From NCBI GenBank assembly GCA_025617745.1, contig CM046855.1:41425663-41489662 (forward strand): a stretch of 64,000 nt of DNA, written 5' to 3'. Positions 34,640 through 46,935 of this stretch are shown here, in pieces (the stretch's first letter is position 1; every line of letters begins with the position of its first letter). A program made the position numbers and the translations under genes. The DNA is from Heliocidaris erythrogramma. Taxonomy: Eukaryota > Echinodermata > Echinoidea > Camarodonta > Echinometridae. Under the pieces are notes generated by a model. The model ran no database searches. It was not told the origin of the DNA and worked only from the letters and a program-made list of their open reading frames with translations.

Positions 34640-35420
34640 TGAGTCTGGGCGCCTTGGCGTCCGGCCCATGGCTGTTGCATCTCCTTGCTCGGCCGATATG
34701 GGTAATTGGTGCGCGTCTTTGGGTTCAATACCCTCAGCGCACTTCTCCCATAAAGGGAGGTGAGCGTCCCTCAGTGGAGGGTTCGGTTCGTGTTCCCGAA
34801 GGGCTTCGGGGATCCGAACGAAACCGGATAAACGCTCTGAAAAGCGGGTTTCGACTTAGGCTCTTTTTGGGCCAATCAGAAGCCTAGGGAAGGGGCTAAA
34901 AGAGGCAAGGCTTTGTCTGCCTCTTGCCCATCGGGTTTAGCTAACCCTTCGGTCTTTCAAGCTGAGATGTTCAGTGTGAGATGGGCTTTGCCCAGACTCA
35001 GGGTTGGTTCCTTGTACCAGGATTCACATCCCCTGCTCTTGTCCCTTTTTTGGGTCGGACATCGAGACTAATTAGCCTTTTTTGGTTTATTCTTCTTTGT
35101 CTGTGATGAGATCACATGAGCCTCCTAGTCTCGCAGCCTTGGGGCTCCGTCGGGTGAGGAGGCTTATGGCGGTTCATGCGTGAATCCGACCGTTTCGGCC
35201 TTTGTTCGTGATTCTTTGTCACGATCTTTTCAGGCGGATCCAGTTTTGGAAGCGGCCTCTCTAGCTTCGGTCTCCGAATCGCTGGGGCAGGCAGAGCCTT
35301 AGTTGCTCTCCCTTTGTGGGGTAGAAGCGATTGCTTTGTTCTAAACTTTCCCTGACTTTTAGTCAACCCGCGCGCAGGGTTCGACTTTGCTTGGGTTCAG
35401 GCAGCGGGCGGACGAGACGG
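34640..35420 (+). pseudogene. Second, more diverged gag-like stretch in DIRS copy B
   Basis: This stretch is homologous to 33100-33640 and 34430-34620 (shared landmarks CCCATGGCT, CCAATCA/CCAGCCA, TCTTGCCC, GGGTTGGT, GAATCGCTGGGGCAGGC). It is clearly more diverged than the pol part is from copy A. It precedes the RT directly. It could come from an internal duplication followed by decay, or from recombination with an older relative. It is broken. Confidence 0.65.
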
Positions 35421-35479
35421 TTTCTTCATAGATCTGTCCGCCCCGCTCCCCGGAGGTGCTATAGGAACTTGGACACCTC

Positions 35480-36030
35480 ACAGGCTGTCCTTTTTCCCTT
35501 TCTCCGACTTTTGTTATTCCCAGGCGCTCGGGAAAACTTCGTTTGATACTGAACCTAAAGAGGATAAACAAATTTATTCCTCCGGTTCATTTTTGTATGG
35601 AGACTCTTGCCTCCATTCTTCCGTTGATCAAAAGGGAAGACTACGCGGTCTCGATAGATCTCAAGGACGCGTACTTTCACATTCCCATTCATCGCGCATC
35701 TCGCGATCTTCTGGGGTTCTCCTTCCTCTCGGAGACTTACCGGTTTCGGGCTCTTCCCTTCGGGCTGCGCCCGGCCCCTCGGGTTTTTACTCAAGTTGTA
35801 GCGGTGCTAGCGGCCTTTCTGAGGCGTCGTGGCCTGCGGTTGTTCTATTACCTGGACGATTGGCTTCTCCTTGCGGAGTCGCGCGATCGTTTGTTGGACG
35901 AGACTCGTTGCTAGTCTCTCTTACTCAAGACTTAGGTTTCCTAATAAATTGGGAAAAGTCAGAGTTAGTCCCCACTCGCAGCCCAGTTTTTCTGGGGGCG
36001 GTGTTAGACATAAGGAATCAGTTAGCTCGG
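35480..36030 (+). pseudogene. Reverse transcriptase domain of DIRS copy B
   Basis: The same motif set as copy A: LNLKRINKFIPP, SIDLKDAYFHIPI, FRALPFGLRPAP and YYLDDWLL. It is a fossil domain with breaks. Confidence 0.88.
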
Positions 36031-36339
36031 CCCAGTCGAGACAGGATTCTCACCATTGTCTCTGCGGCTCGCAAGCTCTTGCTGGCCAGAAGAGTCTCGG
36101 CCAGACAGTGGCTTCAGTTTCTAGGTTATCTAGCCAGTCTAGTCGATGTTTTAGAGGACTGCCGGCTCCTCATGAGACCCTTTCAGAGACATCTCCTCAG
36201 GTTCTTAAAGCCGGGAAAAGACTCTCTTTTGGTCTGAATTCCAGTACCAGTAAAGATCAAGTCTCTTCTCGCTTGTTGGACGAGCGAGGTGTTTCTCGCG
36301 CGAGGCAGGTCCTTCTCTGCCCCTCTTCCGTCGATATCG

Positions 36340-36700
36340 GTTTCGACGGACGCCTCTCGGTTGGGGTGGGGAGGACACTGCAACGGCAGCACGGTTGCGG
36401 GGGATTGGTCTCATCTTGGGACTCTTCCTCATATCAATGTCCTGGAGTTTATGGCAGTTCTGTTGACCTTGCTCCATTTCAGAAGTCGACTTCTCAGTCG
36501 TTCGGTTCTGATTCTCACGGACAATGTTACTGTGGCGGCATATATCAATCGGCAGGGAGGCACTCGTTCGGTTGCCCTGAATGCCCTAGCAGCTCAGCTG
36601 TGGAGGTGGTGTCGTCGCATGGCAATCACACCCGTGGCCTCTTTCATCCCCGGTCGGGAAAACCTCTTTGCGGATTTTCTGTCCCGGGGCAGGTATCTTC
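36340..36700 (+). pseudogene. RNase H domain of DIRS copy B
   Basis: STDASRLGWGG, NVLEFMAVL, LTDNVTVAAYIN and ADFLSRG mark the RNase H core, as in copy A. The conserved post-RNase H segment follows. Confidence 0.83.
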
Positions 36701-37119
36701 CATCGGAATGGATGCTCCATCCGGAAGTATTTTGCCGCATTCGCAGTTGCCTAGGTCCACTGGAAGTGGATCTATTTGCGTCGGTGCTAAATCACCAGCT
36801 GCCGAAGTTTTGCTCCCGATGCTTTCTCCCTCAGCTGGGAGAACCTTCAGGGATTCGCCTTTCCTCCCTTCCAACTGATTCCGCGTGTCTTGCGGAAAAT
36901 CAGGGAAGATCGGGCGAGGGTGCTTGTAATAGCTCCCTTTTGGCCCAGGAGGAATTGGTTTCCGGAACTTATGAGCCTTCTAAGGGCTCAACCGTTAGTT
37001 CTCCCGTTAAGAGCGGATCTGGTGTTACAGCCCCTATTGGGGATTCTTCACCACAATCCGGAGTCTCTTCATTTGACTGCTTGGCCCCTGTCAGGGAATC
37101 TGCAAGACAGTCGGGTCTC

Positions 37120-38118
37120 TCTGATAGAGCCGCGGACTTTTTAATGTCCAGTCGTAGGGTTTCTACTAGGGAAATTTACAATTCCCGTCTCTCGGTCTTT
37201 TTCCTTTGGTGCAAAGAGAGAAATCAAACCCCTTCTAAGGCTCCTATTGGTTCAATTGCGGATTTCTTAATCTCGTTATTTGACAAAGGGAGGTCTATTT
37301 CTACTATCCGAGGCTACCGTTCGGCGATCGGGGCCATTCATTCGGGTTTTTCGGATGGTTCGGGGATTTCCAATTCCCCGCTAGTAAGTGGTTTGATTCG
37401 TTTGTTCTTTCTGAAACGACCTTCGTTTTCTAAGTTAGTTCCGTCTTGGAGTCTGCCTAAGGTCCTGGAGGCCTTGGCGAAACCTCCTTTTGAACCGTTA
37501 GGTGAAGCTTCGCTTCATCATCTTATGGTTAAGACGCTCTTTTTGGTAGCTATTGCCTCTGGGCAGAGGCGCAGTACTCTTCATGCTCTCTGTCTTACTC
37601 CTGGTCATGTTCGCTGGGAGAGAAAAGGTGTTAGGTTGATTCCTAGGGCTTCTTTCGTTGCCAAGAATCAGACAGCTACCTCCGGTCCTGTTGAGATTTT
37701 TCTTTGTCCGCTTTCTGACTTTTCTTCGGTGCGTGAGGACAAAGTTTGGTGTCCTGTTAGGGCTCTCAAATGGTATATTGATAAGACTAAGTCTTATCGT
37801 AAGGATGATCAGTTGTTCCTGATCACTAGAGAGCCTTTTTCTCCTGCCTCTCTTGATTCCATTTCTAGATGGATCGTTGAAGCTATTAGGGCCGCTGGCA
37901 CAGAGGCTCTTTTATCTGACAGTAAGCTTCGTGCTCATGATACTCGTAGTGTCAGCACTTCTTGGGCTCTGTTTCAAGGTGTGGCGCTTGTTGATATTTT
38001 GAAGGCTGCTTATTGGCGTTCGCCCAATTCCTTCATTTCTTGCTACCTTAGGGATTTTCCCGCAGGTGAAGCTTTGTTTGCGTCAGCCACCTTGAAGGCC
38101 GCTGTGTCTTCTTTGTAG
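37120..38118 (+). pseudogene. Tyrosine recombinase domain of DIRS copy B
   Basis: The same R-H-x-x-R-Y set as copy A (GQRRSTLHAL, HDTR, ISCYLRD) and the same stop context at 38118. The domain looks whole, although other parts of the element are broken. Confidence 0.87.
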
Positions 38119-38186
38119 TCTTTGGTGTAATCCTATTTCCTTCCGCTCGAAACATGCCTCCGGTCTTTGAGTTGGTGCTGGTCTGG

Positions 38187-38280
38187 CATAATAGGTAGGT
38201 ATATATGATTTATTGCAGTAAATTTGTAAAATCAGCACTGATTTTCTTATTTACTATATAAATCTATATACCTACCTATG
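38187..38280. repeat. Internal complementary region of DIRS copy B
   Basis: 38187-38220 is the reverse complement of the left tip (31451-31484). 38221-38280 is the reverse complement of the right tip (about 38475-38534). The junction at 38220/38221 falls exactly where the left and right ends would meet in a circle. Confidence 0.92.
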
Positions 38281-38337
38281 ACCCTCCCTCCTTCCCCGCT
38301 CCTTGCAAGCAACATGTTTCTACTTGGGATTGCTCGC

Positions 38338-38534
38338 AAAAGAGGAAGATGGCCGTAGCGTGTTGACGCGCGTGAGTGGCGAAGGGGACAATAGGATTAC
38401 GGGGGGTGCGCACAATATTGTGACGCATGTGTGTTAAATTCTCGAAGGGGTCCCGTAGTCAAGACTACAGGCATAATAGGTAGGTATATAGATTTATATA
38501 GTAAATAAGAAAATCAGTGCTGATTTTACAAATT
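38338..38534. repeat. Right inverted terminal repeat of DIRS copy B
   Basis: It is inverted relative to 31451-31625, ends GATTTTACAAATT and is followed by intron sequence. The shared core runs AAGAGGAAGATGGCCGTAG to GCATAATAGGTAGG. Confidence 0.9.
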
Positions 38535-38896
38535 TACCATAAATCCGGATTTATTATTTCATATACACTTTAGATTATAAGACGTCTTTGGGTGTGAACT
38601 CCTGACCTGCATCGGACAGAATCAATCTTCAGGGTAACAACTTTCCCAGGTCGTACCTCTTGTACTAATCTATTCCCCTGCTAGGTTCAAAGACCCTCCA
38701 TCATCCATGCAAGCATTGATTTTTAGTAGCCTTCATCAGCAATCTGGAGTTCTCTGATTACCCTAACAGTCCCTCTTGAAACAGGCAGTCAGTAGTGACA
38801 GTAGCCTTTCTTCGAGACAGGGTCGTTTTTTTGTGTGCTATCAGTGAATATGTGTGGAGTCTCGGGTAAAGACTAATTCAGCAATCCTCATCAAGG

Positions 38897-39055
38897 ATCA
38901 GGAGTTGGTCTAGCGGTAACGTCTACTGGCAGCTTTTTGTATTCGCCTACAAACTGACTCTGATCGGACCCAGGTTCGAATCTCAGTTACGTCTTTCGGA
39001 TGGTGATGTTAAAGATCGGTCCCAGATGTAAATAATTATATTTTGATTGAAACAC
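38897..39055 (+). mobile_element. tRNA-derived SINE
   Basis: The A-box-like segment TTGGTCTAGCGGTAACGTC and the B box GGTTCGAATCTC are followed by TCTTTCGGATGGTGATGTTAA and GATCGGTCCCAGATGT. This tail motif is widespread in invertebrate tRNA-SINEs (the GACGTTAAA..GGTCCC type). The tRNA part has an insertion-like long middle and is not a functional tRNA. Confidence 0.7.
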
Positions 39056-40556
39056 ATACCAAAAAGTGTGTTGCATTGCGCGAGTTTAACTTTCCGCGCG
39101 CGCGCGCATCACCCCACCACAAATTTCCACCATAGAACCATGTACATTAATCACGAAAATCCATAAATCTCAACTTTTAAAACCATTTTATCTTTTTCAG
39201 TTTACACTGGTTTAATTCAGTTAAAAAGGAAAATATATATAGAAAACCCAAAGGCTCTGCTGTACATGAAACTATTACTGCTTGTTTTGTAGAATTCTGG
39301 CCCATTTTGTTTCAAAGCGGCCTGTTTATTGATGTTAAACACAAGCCGAAACACCATATTTACACACGTTTCTGTGGGTACGTCCATGTACGTCGATGCA
39401 CGTTGACAAGGGTTTCTTTGGCGATTGGTTCGAAGTGTTTCTGATGGCGGAAATTAACCAGTTAAATGGTTTCTTAAAAGAATACAAGTTCCAGCTTTGA
39501 CCTTTCTATTCTGGCTTTCGATTGGCTGCATGGAATTCTGGCCAATTTCATGAATAAATTACCTTGCCTAATGAGCGGAAAAGCCCAGGAGCAGAACTAC
39601 TTTTTGTTGCCAATTTGAATTTTACGCAAATGTTTCCAAATGATGAATAATTAATTGCAAAAGATATTTGTTTGTCTCCTTACATATATTACCTATGTGT
39701 AAATTTAATATACTATTACTAATAACTATTATTCAACTGAAAAATTGTGGAAGAAAATTATTTATCGATATTTGATTCCCTGAAAATTAGAAGATCTCTT
39801 GTGTTTGTAGACTGATCACTCAATAATCAGATCTGTGCGCGTGCTCGTATACTGCGTCGATGCTTGTCATTCAGGTGACCTTCAAGTACGCAGATGCAAC
39901 AAAGTAGGCGAAACTTATTGACATGGTCTATAAAAACCAATCATACAACATCATTTCTCGCCTTATAGTGTTATAACTGGGAGGGGGTTATGGAGAATGA
40001 AGCAGTGGATTAAGTAGTTTCCCTTATAGTTGGTATGATTTTGTTTATGTGGTTGCTAGTGTGAAATGAAGTATAAGGACCTATTCCTTTATGTCCTGTT
40101 CAAGGAACTTTGTAATTTAAGATTAATTCTATGCCTAAGGGGACTAGTTCATACATGTATAACCTCCTTTTGAACCTGAAACCTCCCAGTTCCAAGACCA
40201 CTCCTCTGCCAGTGAGCTATAACTCCTTTCAAAAAGCAATCTCCTTTTTAAATACAAAACTCTTTGTTGAGTGCAGGAAAAACATTACCACCTGGAACAC
40301 AGGCTACATGCAGGTACAGATGCAAGAGGTCCAGAATTGAGCTTTAGAAGGACTTAAAGGTCTAAGTGGGCTTGTCAGGTTGAAGTGGTACACTCAGAGT
40401 AATTACACTAGCTTTATGGTTCTCTTATGAAAGACACTGCTTAAATCTTCATGATTTTGCAATGGGAGGTGAACTTTGCAATTTGGTGAATGAGCGCATG
40501 ATTTGACACTCTTTTCTGGCCTATAAACCATTGACCCTTCTTACCAGGCATGTAGT

Positions 40557-40665
40557 ATATGTCATCTACTGAGTACAAGAAGGGCATTAACTCCATATAT
40601 ATTAAAAGGGCTTAAAACGCATATAATTTTAAGTAGAGTTAATACCTGCCGGCTTTAGCTAGCAA
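40557..40665. repeat. GCCAGAAGGGC hairpin, degenerate copy
   Basis: Left TCATCTACTGAGTACAAGAAG and GGGCATTAACTC; right AGAGTTAATACCTGCCGGCT. The loop is longer than usual. Confidence 0.55.
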
Positions 40666-42067
40666 ATAACACTGTTACTCTTTCATTATAAGCTGGACAA
40701 GTCTACGTTAGAATTAGAATGCATTGGTATTTTTGTTTCAGTTACTGGTAAACATTGCCAAGAAAAATAACACATTTGCAAATTTTCACAAAACAAAGCC
40801 ACAATTAAGTCTTAGTTTTATAGCCATCGTAATTCTGAAAACCGAGTATTGGTTGGTAAAGATTTGTCTTTGAAGGGTACCAATCACCAAAAATATATTG
40901 CTCCGAATGTTAGAGGTTCCATGTTGTTATACTATATTCAAAATGGGCTTCAAATATTACTTCTATATGTATAAAGAGATATTGCAAGTTTACTTACACT
41001 CTCTATAAGCTTAAAAGCAACTCGTGAGTAGACTACTCGATGCACTTGCACGCACGGAGTTGGTTTCCACTCGAGCATTTTCATGTTTTCCTTTATTTCC
41101 TTCATACTCCCTAACTTTTGACCTATTGAATGTCAGATAAAGTTCTTTGAGGTTGCTCGTATACTTTATAGCTGTACACAAATTATTTTTTCAGGTGATC
41201 GGTACATTTTAATATAGCTATTCATATGCATTTCACAGCCTTTCACATGCACAAACCTTGTCCTTGAAAATGGCCCGCTGTTTGCTCACATTTATACCAA
41301 AGAAGGCTGCTTGATCTATTTTACCCTCCTATTCCCAAGAGTGCCTCCACTCACTGTGCTAAAAGTGGGGCGATATTTGGGCCATCACAGAATAGAGCTT
41401 TTTGGGAAGGTGACTTCTCACATTTGCAGTGCCTATAATTGCCCAGTTTCAAGAGCTTTAGATAATTTTAGAACCATGGAGATTGGAAAACATATGTAGA
41501 AATGAACAGACAGGCCAAATAGTCAATTGTTGTAGTGATATACAGTCTAAATCTTTAATATTCATGTTAGCAAGGAAACCCCTGGCATCTTTAGAATTGG
41601 AACATGAAATAAAGAACCAAAGCATTGTGTTCATGGAGGGGGAATTGCAGTGAAAGAAACTCTATGTAGGTAATATTTTTTAAACATTCATTATATTCAT
41701 TTCAAATAAAAATTATTAGGAATGTTACTGTAAGAAGTAATAAAGGAGATAAAAGCTGAAAGAGAAGGTAATTAGCTTGTACCAGTTCACTGTAAACATT
41801 GTACAAGTCATGTTGCTTTCCAGTCAATTTGGTCATGCAAGAAATTACTTGTTTGGTTGGCTTTTCACAAGGGTTTACTTTTACATATTAATTGCATTGT
41901 CAAAGAAATGTCATGATTAAAGTATACTAGATTATGTTCTGAGCACCAGTAGGGCACTAATGAATTAATTGAATTAGAATTTTAGTTAAATTGAAGCAAT
42001 TAATACAATTAGATTTACAAGAAAATGGCATTAACAGAGTTTTTAGCACTATAACCCCTTCCCTTTG

Positions 42068-42605
42068 GTTAAAGATAAAATTTTGACTTTTGGGCCCTCT
42101 TGCATAAAAAGTTGTGTTTAATTGCAGCTCAAAAAATTAAATGCAAGTCCCAAATACGCAATCCTGATTGGTTGAAAATCAAGTTGCAATTAAATTTTTT
42201 GAGTTGCGTTTGAATGCAACTTTTTATGCAAGGGGGCCTTGGTCATGCAATTACATTGTGAAAGAAACTCAAAGTAATTGGAAAAGTTGATCATGTCTAC
42301 CTAGGAATTGGTGTATACTGTGAGGTTTTGGAATCATCAAAATGGTAAGAAATTGACCCAATCTTGATGAAAAGCACATGCACTTCACACAGAAATGGGT
42401 ATATGGGACTTAAATTTTGGCGTGAACACTTCAGCTATTTCTTGTCACATTACGAATATGAGGGCATCTGAAGAGCAATCCTTTTCAGGGGACATTTCTT
42501 TTATGATTTTCTTACAAACTTACATAATAAGAATAAGAAAGCTCACAAATGATCTGTCACCTTAGAACTCAACCTTCTCTTTAAAAACTTCCTGATGCAT
42601 TGCCC
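42068..42605. repeat. Dispersed 370-bp repeat, copy 3, split by a palindromic MITE
   Basis: The landmarks shared with 11830 and 13311 resume after the nested MITE at 42091-42238 (ACATTGTGAAAGAAACTC, AAGAAATTGACCCAATC, GAGCAATCCTTTTCAGGGGA). Confidence 0.7.
42091..42238. mobile_element. Palindromic MITE with GCCCTCTTGCATAAAAAG ends
   Basis: A 148-bp palindrome: TCTTGCATAAAAAGTTG at the left and CAACTTTTTATGCAAGGGGG at the right, with an inner AATTAAATG/CAATTAAAT pairing. It interrupts the dispersed repeat exactly at TTCTGG^TCATG of copy 2. TTGG occurs on both sides and may be the target duplication. Confidence 0.75.
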
Positions 42606-43035
42606 TGTTTGCCCAAAAGAGGACAAGACAAAACTGTTAACAAAATTGTTAACAGAAAATCACAAAATCACAAAATCACAAAATTATATTACTGCTAAAA
42701 AGAGCCAATCAGTATGTGCTGGATGATACAATCATGTCAATATATCTAGAACTTCAAAATTGAGTTAATGCTCCTTTAATACAAAGCGGAGGATGGATTT
42801 TTAATGAAATGAATATTAGTTCAGTTATTACATGATGACTGATCTGTAATTGACTCTTTAGAATGTTGAGTCTAAAACGCTTTTATCTGAAGAATACTGT
42901 CAACAATATGCAAATATTACTGATTAAGTGATAACAGGACAGCTTATACCCATTTTATGCCACACTTTATTTTAGAAAATTTCAGAGAAACATGAAATAC
43001 CAATGTAACAAAATTAACTTTTATTTTGATAAGCG

Positions 43036-43118
43036 GTATCTGCAGAGAGACAAAAGAACATTAAATCATATCTTTTGCAATACAGATAATGCCCTTCTAG
43101 GTCTTACCAGACAGTATA
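43036..43118. repeat. GCCAGAAGGGC hairpin, degenerate copy
   Basis: Left arm GGTATCTGCAGAGAGACAAAA; right arm ATAATGCCCTTCTAGGTCTT and CAGACAGTATA. Confidence 0.6.
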
Positions 43119-43324
43119 TTCATGTGCAGATGGTGTGTGTTATGGATTAATTCTTGTTAAGTGTTTGATAAGATATGTATAGGGGATAGGGTCCTTTACG
43201 CTAATGTCTAGATCTGTTGGACATTTGAATTAGCTCCAAGATATTACATGTAGTTTCATTCAGGAGACTAACCCCCTGCCCCTATGTATCCTTGTAGAAG
43301 GAATGCCCAATACGACCCCATGTT

Positions 43325-43370
43325 AATCCTAAACCTAAACCTAACCCTAATCCTAATCCTAATCCTAATC
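43325..43370. repeat. Degenerate telomere-like repeat
   Basis: A run of CCTAAA, CCTAAC and CCTAAT hexamers, related to the TTAGGG complement. A similar short TTAGGG-like patch occurs at 53975-54030. Too short and degenerate to call an interstitial telomere with confidence. Confidence 0.6.
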
Positions 43371-44628
43371 TTCACATTGTCCTTAACAAAAAAAACATGA
43401 CTTTCAAGATATGGACAGAGGAGCAAATGTCGCAGGAGCAAATGTTGTGTCACCGCAAATACATCTTGAATGTTTCTTCAAAACTCTATAGTGCCTTCAA
43501 AATAGATTTAACTATAGATTAAACCCCAAATTATTGATGAAATATTTATTTGATATTGAATGGCCTTAAGTGGGATACAAGGGTACGTCCCATGAGCTAT
43601 GAGCAATTTCATGAGTCAGCACGACGAGTGACATTTTCAAAGCAAGTGTGATATACCCTGTGTTCCACAAAAGAAAAGCCATTCAATATTACCATTGTTA
43701 GTTACATGAAACCTAGTTCCTCCATTTTCACCATTATAACCATTATATTTCCTTATGTTTTCTGTATTGATTTTAACATTAAACACAGGTGAAAAAAACA
43801 TTTTGTCCTTACCCAAGCATCTATGAAAAGCTGTGCGCATAAATCCATTAATTGTCTTAACCTTTGCATATTTAAATGCGTATTCACTTTTTTATGCCTC
43901 ACGCGCACCTTAAACCATAAGATATGGAAATAAATTGCACTGTCATCTGGGTACTTTTGCAAAAACCATGAGATACGCCAATTTTCCTGGTCACCTGAAA
44001 ATCCTTCATGTACAAATAATAATCATATATTTTGCTACGTTGTGATTGAGCATGTCAATTTTGTACAGTTTAAGATTTCCAAAACATGGAAGGCTTATGA
44101 ATAATAATCGGTCTCATGGACAGTCTGTCAACTTGGCTGTCACCATGAAAAATCTCCATAAAATTTCACAAATATTTATGTCGTCAGGTATGTCATAACG
44201 AAGCATGTTGTGTCTGAAATATTGAAGATAAGAATAAATTGACTACATGTTGTAATGATGATAGGTGTAATAAAGTTAATATCTTCATTAGATATATAAA
44301 ACTTTAAAGATAATCTGTAACTCTGTAGTGAACAGATAATTGGGATTAGATATTGATTTGTTCTCATATGCTACCACTTGTAACAAATGGTTTATTTGTC
44401 AGGTTCCATGTATGATTTCTGATGACTTAATATCTTCATTAGATGTGTACATCTTTTAAGATAATTTGTAGTTCTGGTAACAAATATAAAAAATGAAAGA
44501 AAAAAGAAATTGAATGAAATGTAATTTTATTTCTTATTGTACCACTTTGAAATGGTACATTTGCCAAATATTTTGATGTTTGTCCATGATCTCTGATAAA
44601 TTTTAATGTAGATATCTGAAAGGTACAC

Positions 44629-45616
44629 TACAGTGCATCCCCCCCCCCCCAAAAAAAGTTAACAGTTGGAAAAAGTTCTCCAAAAAAAATATTTCAAAAT
44701 ATTTATAGGAAATTTTCATACCTGTGGAAATCTTAGGGTCTCTTCTATTAAGTAACACCCCAAAATCTGGTGATGTTTTACGCTCAAGTGAACAAAAGCG
44801 ACTTTTGTGAAAGGGTGCCTAATCCCGACTTAACAAGACTTTGAATTGTCTGTCTCATATCATCAGAGTTGACATATTCTGATTAATAACAGACAATGCA
44901 TGAAAGAACAGGCTTGGTTCCTGTAAATCCTTACATATCACATTAACATTTTATGTTTGAGTGAGCAATGAACTACTTCATCAAATGTGTTGAATTATAT
45001 AACTATTTGGTGAGTTTTATATTTAAGCTGGCTTGCTTCATCAACCATAAAGTTTTGATGGGATATATCAGGACATATCAGAACAAAGCCTGTTCTTGCA
45101 TTAATGACTTTTAATGATCAGAATATGAAAAGCCTTTTTGTGACTCTCAACTTTGCTGATACCAGCCAGAACAAATACAAACATTGTGAAATGTGGATTT
45201 TGCACCCTTTCACAAAAGTTGCATTTGCTCACTCAAGCATAAAATATTGGTTAATGTTTTTGTGTCATTTGATAGAGGAGACCTTTAAGTTATATTAGTG
45301 GTATGAAAACTTCTTGAAAATATTTTGAAATATTTGTTTTGGGAGACTTTTCCAACTGTCAACTTTTAAAGGTTCTCGACTTTGTTGATACCATCCAGAC
45401 CAAATACCATTTCTTGTCAGGTCTGAATTTTGCACCCTTTCATAATAGTTGCATTTGCTCACTCAAGCATAAGATGTCGTCAGATTTTTTTGTGTGTTAT
45501 GTCACAGAAGAGACCTCAAGCTATTCAATAAGATGAAAATTTCCTTGAAAATATTTTGAAATATTTATTTGGGGAGACTTTTTTCAACTGTCAACTTTTT
45601 TTGGCAACGCACTGTA
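44629..45616. mobile_element. TA-flanked foldback element (Tc1/mariner-type ends) with duplicated right arm
   Basis: TA (44629-44630) and CAGTGC at the left face GCACTG and TA (45615-45616) at the right. The long inverted arms include AAAAAAAGTTAACAGTTG against CAACTGTCAACTTTTTTT, and CAAAATATTTATAGGAAATT against its complement. The right arm holds two tandem diverged copies of about 245 bp (landmark TTTGCACCCTTTCA near 45204 and 45433), while the left arm has one. No transposase frame is present. Confidence 0.75.
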
Positions 45617-46686
45617 TAATGAGGCTATCTAATATCTCCATGTGCATCATTCTAATGCTATGGTCACAGCTGATTTTGCATGTTTTTCCAAGTGCGTGTC
45701 TGCAGCTGTGATTGGCTGTGGGCTAACTCCTGTGATTCATACGTCCTTCATTTGTCATGGTTACAACCAGTTTTCAAAAAATTTCAACTCTCATTTGTTT
45801 AACATTGCACTTCTGAAATTCATATTTCGGGTATTACCAGGACTCTACATTGGCTATAAGGCTATAATTTTTTTTGAAATCACTGATTGTTTGATTTATG
45901 TACACTTGCTTTGACATTTTATAATACTGAACCATTCAAAGTCATGATTCCTCAACCGATATTGTAATACAACGTTTTCCAAATTCATAGGATTATGAAA
46001 TAGCACTTCGAACATGATAGAGAGTAGATGACATTTCAGGGGATTTAGATGTTGATTCGTCCACATGATTAAAAGGGAATTCAAAATGTGGATACTATGT
46101 TTTTTATGTCAATGTTAGCCAAAACTTCATAAAACCTGTACATCCGATGAAAGCAATTTGTATTTCCGCAATCCTTCTTGGAATGATAATGGAAGCAGTA
46201 CAAAGGACTACTCCTTTTAAGTATCCATGAATGAACTCATCAGGGTTGAATATTCCCGCAGTCATGGAACCCATCATGAATAATGAAAAGTGAAATCAAA
46301 TTTCCTTTCTTGGTGGATGAAGTCCAGAACATCTGAAGATGAGGGAGGGTGGATTGGAGGGGTGGGCTTGCATGATGAAAAATAAACTGTATGCAACGAT
46401 AATGGGTGAATGCGAGTAGGTGAGTCACTTCAATATTAATTCATGTTCAATGAGAGATGCGAGGGAATCGGGGTGAGTAAGAAAGGAAGTTTCACCACAC
46501 GAATGCGCACATCGACCAATTGTACAAATATCAAAGGTAGAATTTAATGTGATGGAAAGCATTATGTATGTGTGGGCGGCTTCAGATACATGTAGATATA
46601 CATTGCAAATGAAAGATTTCTGTGATATGGAGTGTGTTTATACATGGATTGTATAACACACATTCTTCATGACTCAACCGGTTTAT

Positions 46687-46935
46687 GTGGTGCATTCAGT
46701 GGCGGATCCACGAGGACACCAGGGGCACTTACCTCCTTTTACACCTCAATTTGACATAATAACTACACACAAAAATGTACTCCTTAAATTGTGCTTTTGT
46801 GCCCCCCCCCTTCTAATTTTCGACCCCAATAAGCACTTGAAATATTGTGATAACCCTTTTTTTGTGAAGTGCTTGTCGGAGATTTGTTGGCATTGTGCCA
46901 CCCCCTACCATTTACACCTTCCTGAATCTACCCCT
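46687..46935. mobile_element. CAGTGGCGGATCCAC-type short element
   Basis: Starts CAGTGGCGGATCCACGAGG and ends CTGAATCTACCCCTGGCCTG. It has imperfect inverted ends and C/T runs inside. Related to 14584 and 28852. Confidence 0.6.

Larger units (their letters stand above)
31451..38534 (+). mobile_element. DIRS-type tyrosine-recombinase retroelement, copy B, full span
   Basis: A 7.1-kb element lies inside the large NCX intron in the same orientation as the gene. Its parts in order are: left inverted end (31451-31625), leader, gag-like region with tandem duplications, a nested DNA transposon (33651-34426), a second diverged gag-like stretch, RT, RNase H, tyrosine recombinase, ICR (38187-38280) and right inverted end (about 38338-38534). 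The left and right inverted ends are almost identical over about 150 bp. The pol region is about 98-99% identical by eye to copy A, so the insertion is recent. Several breaks affect the gag and pol regions, so the copy is not expected to be autonomous. The recombinase region appears whole. Confidence 0.9.

Noticed and set aside
43325-43370. Interstitial telomere marking a chromosome fusion
   Set aside because: Only about seven degenerate hexamers. Similar short patches (53975-54030) are common in such genomes.
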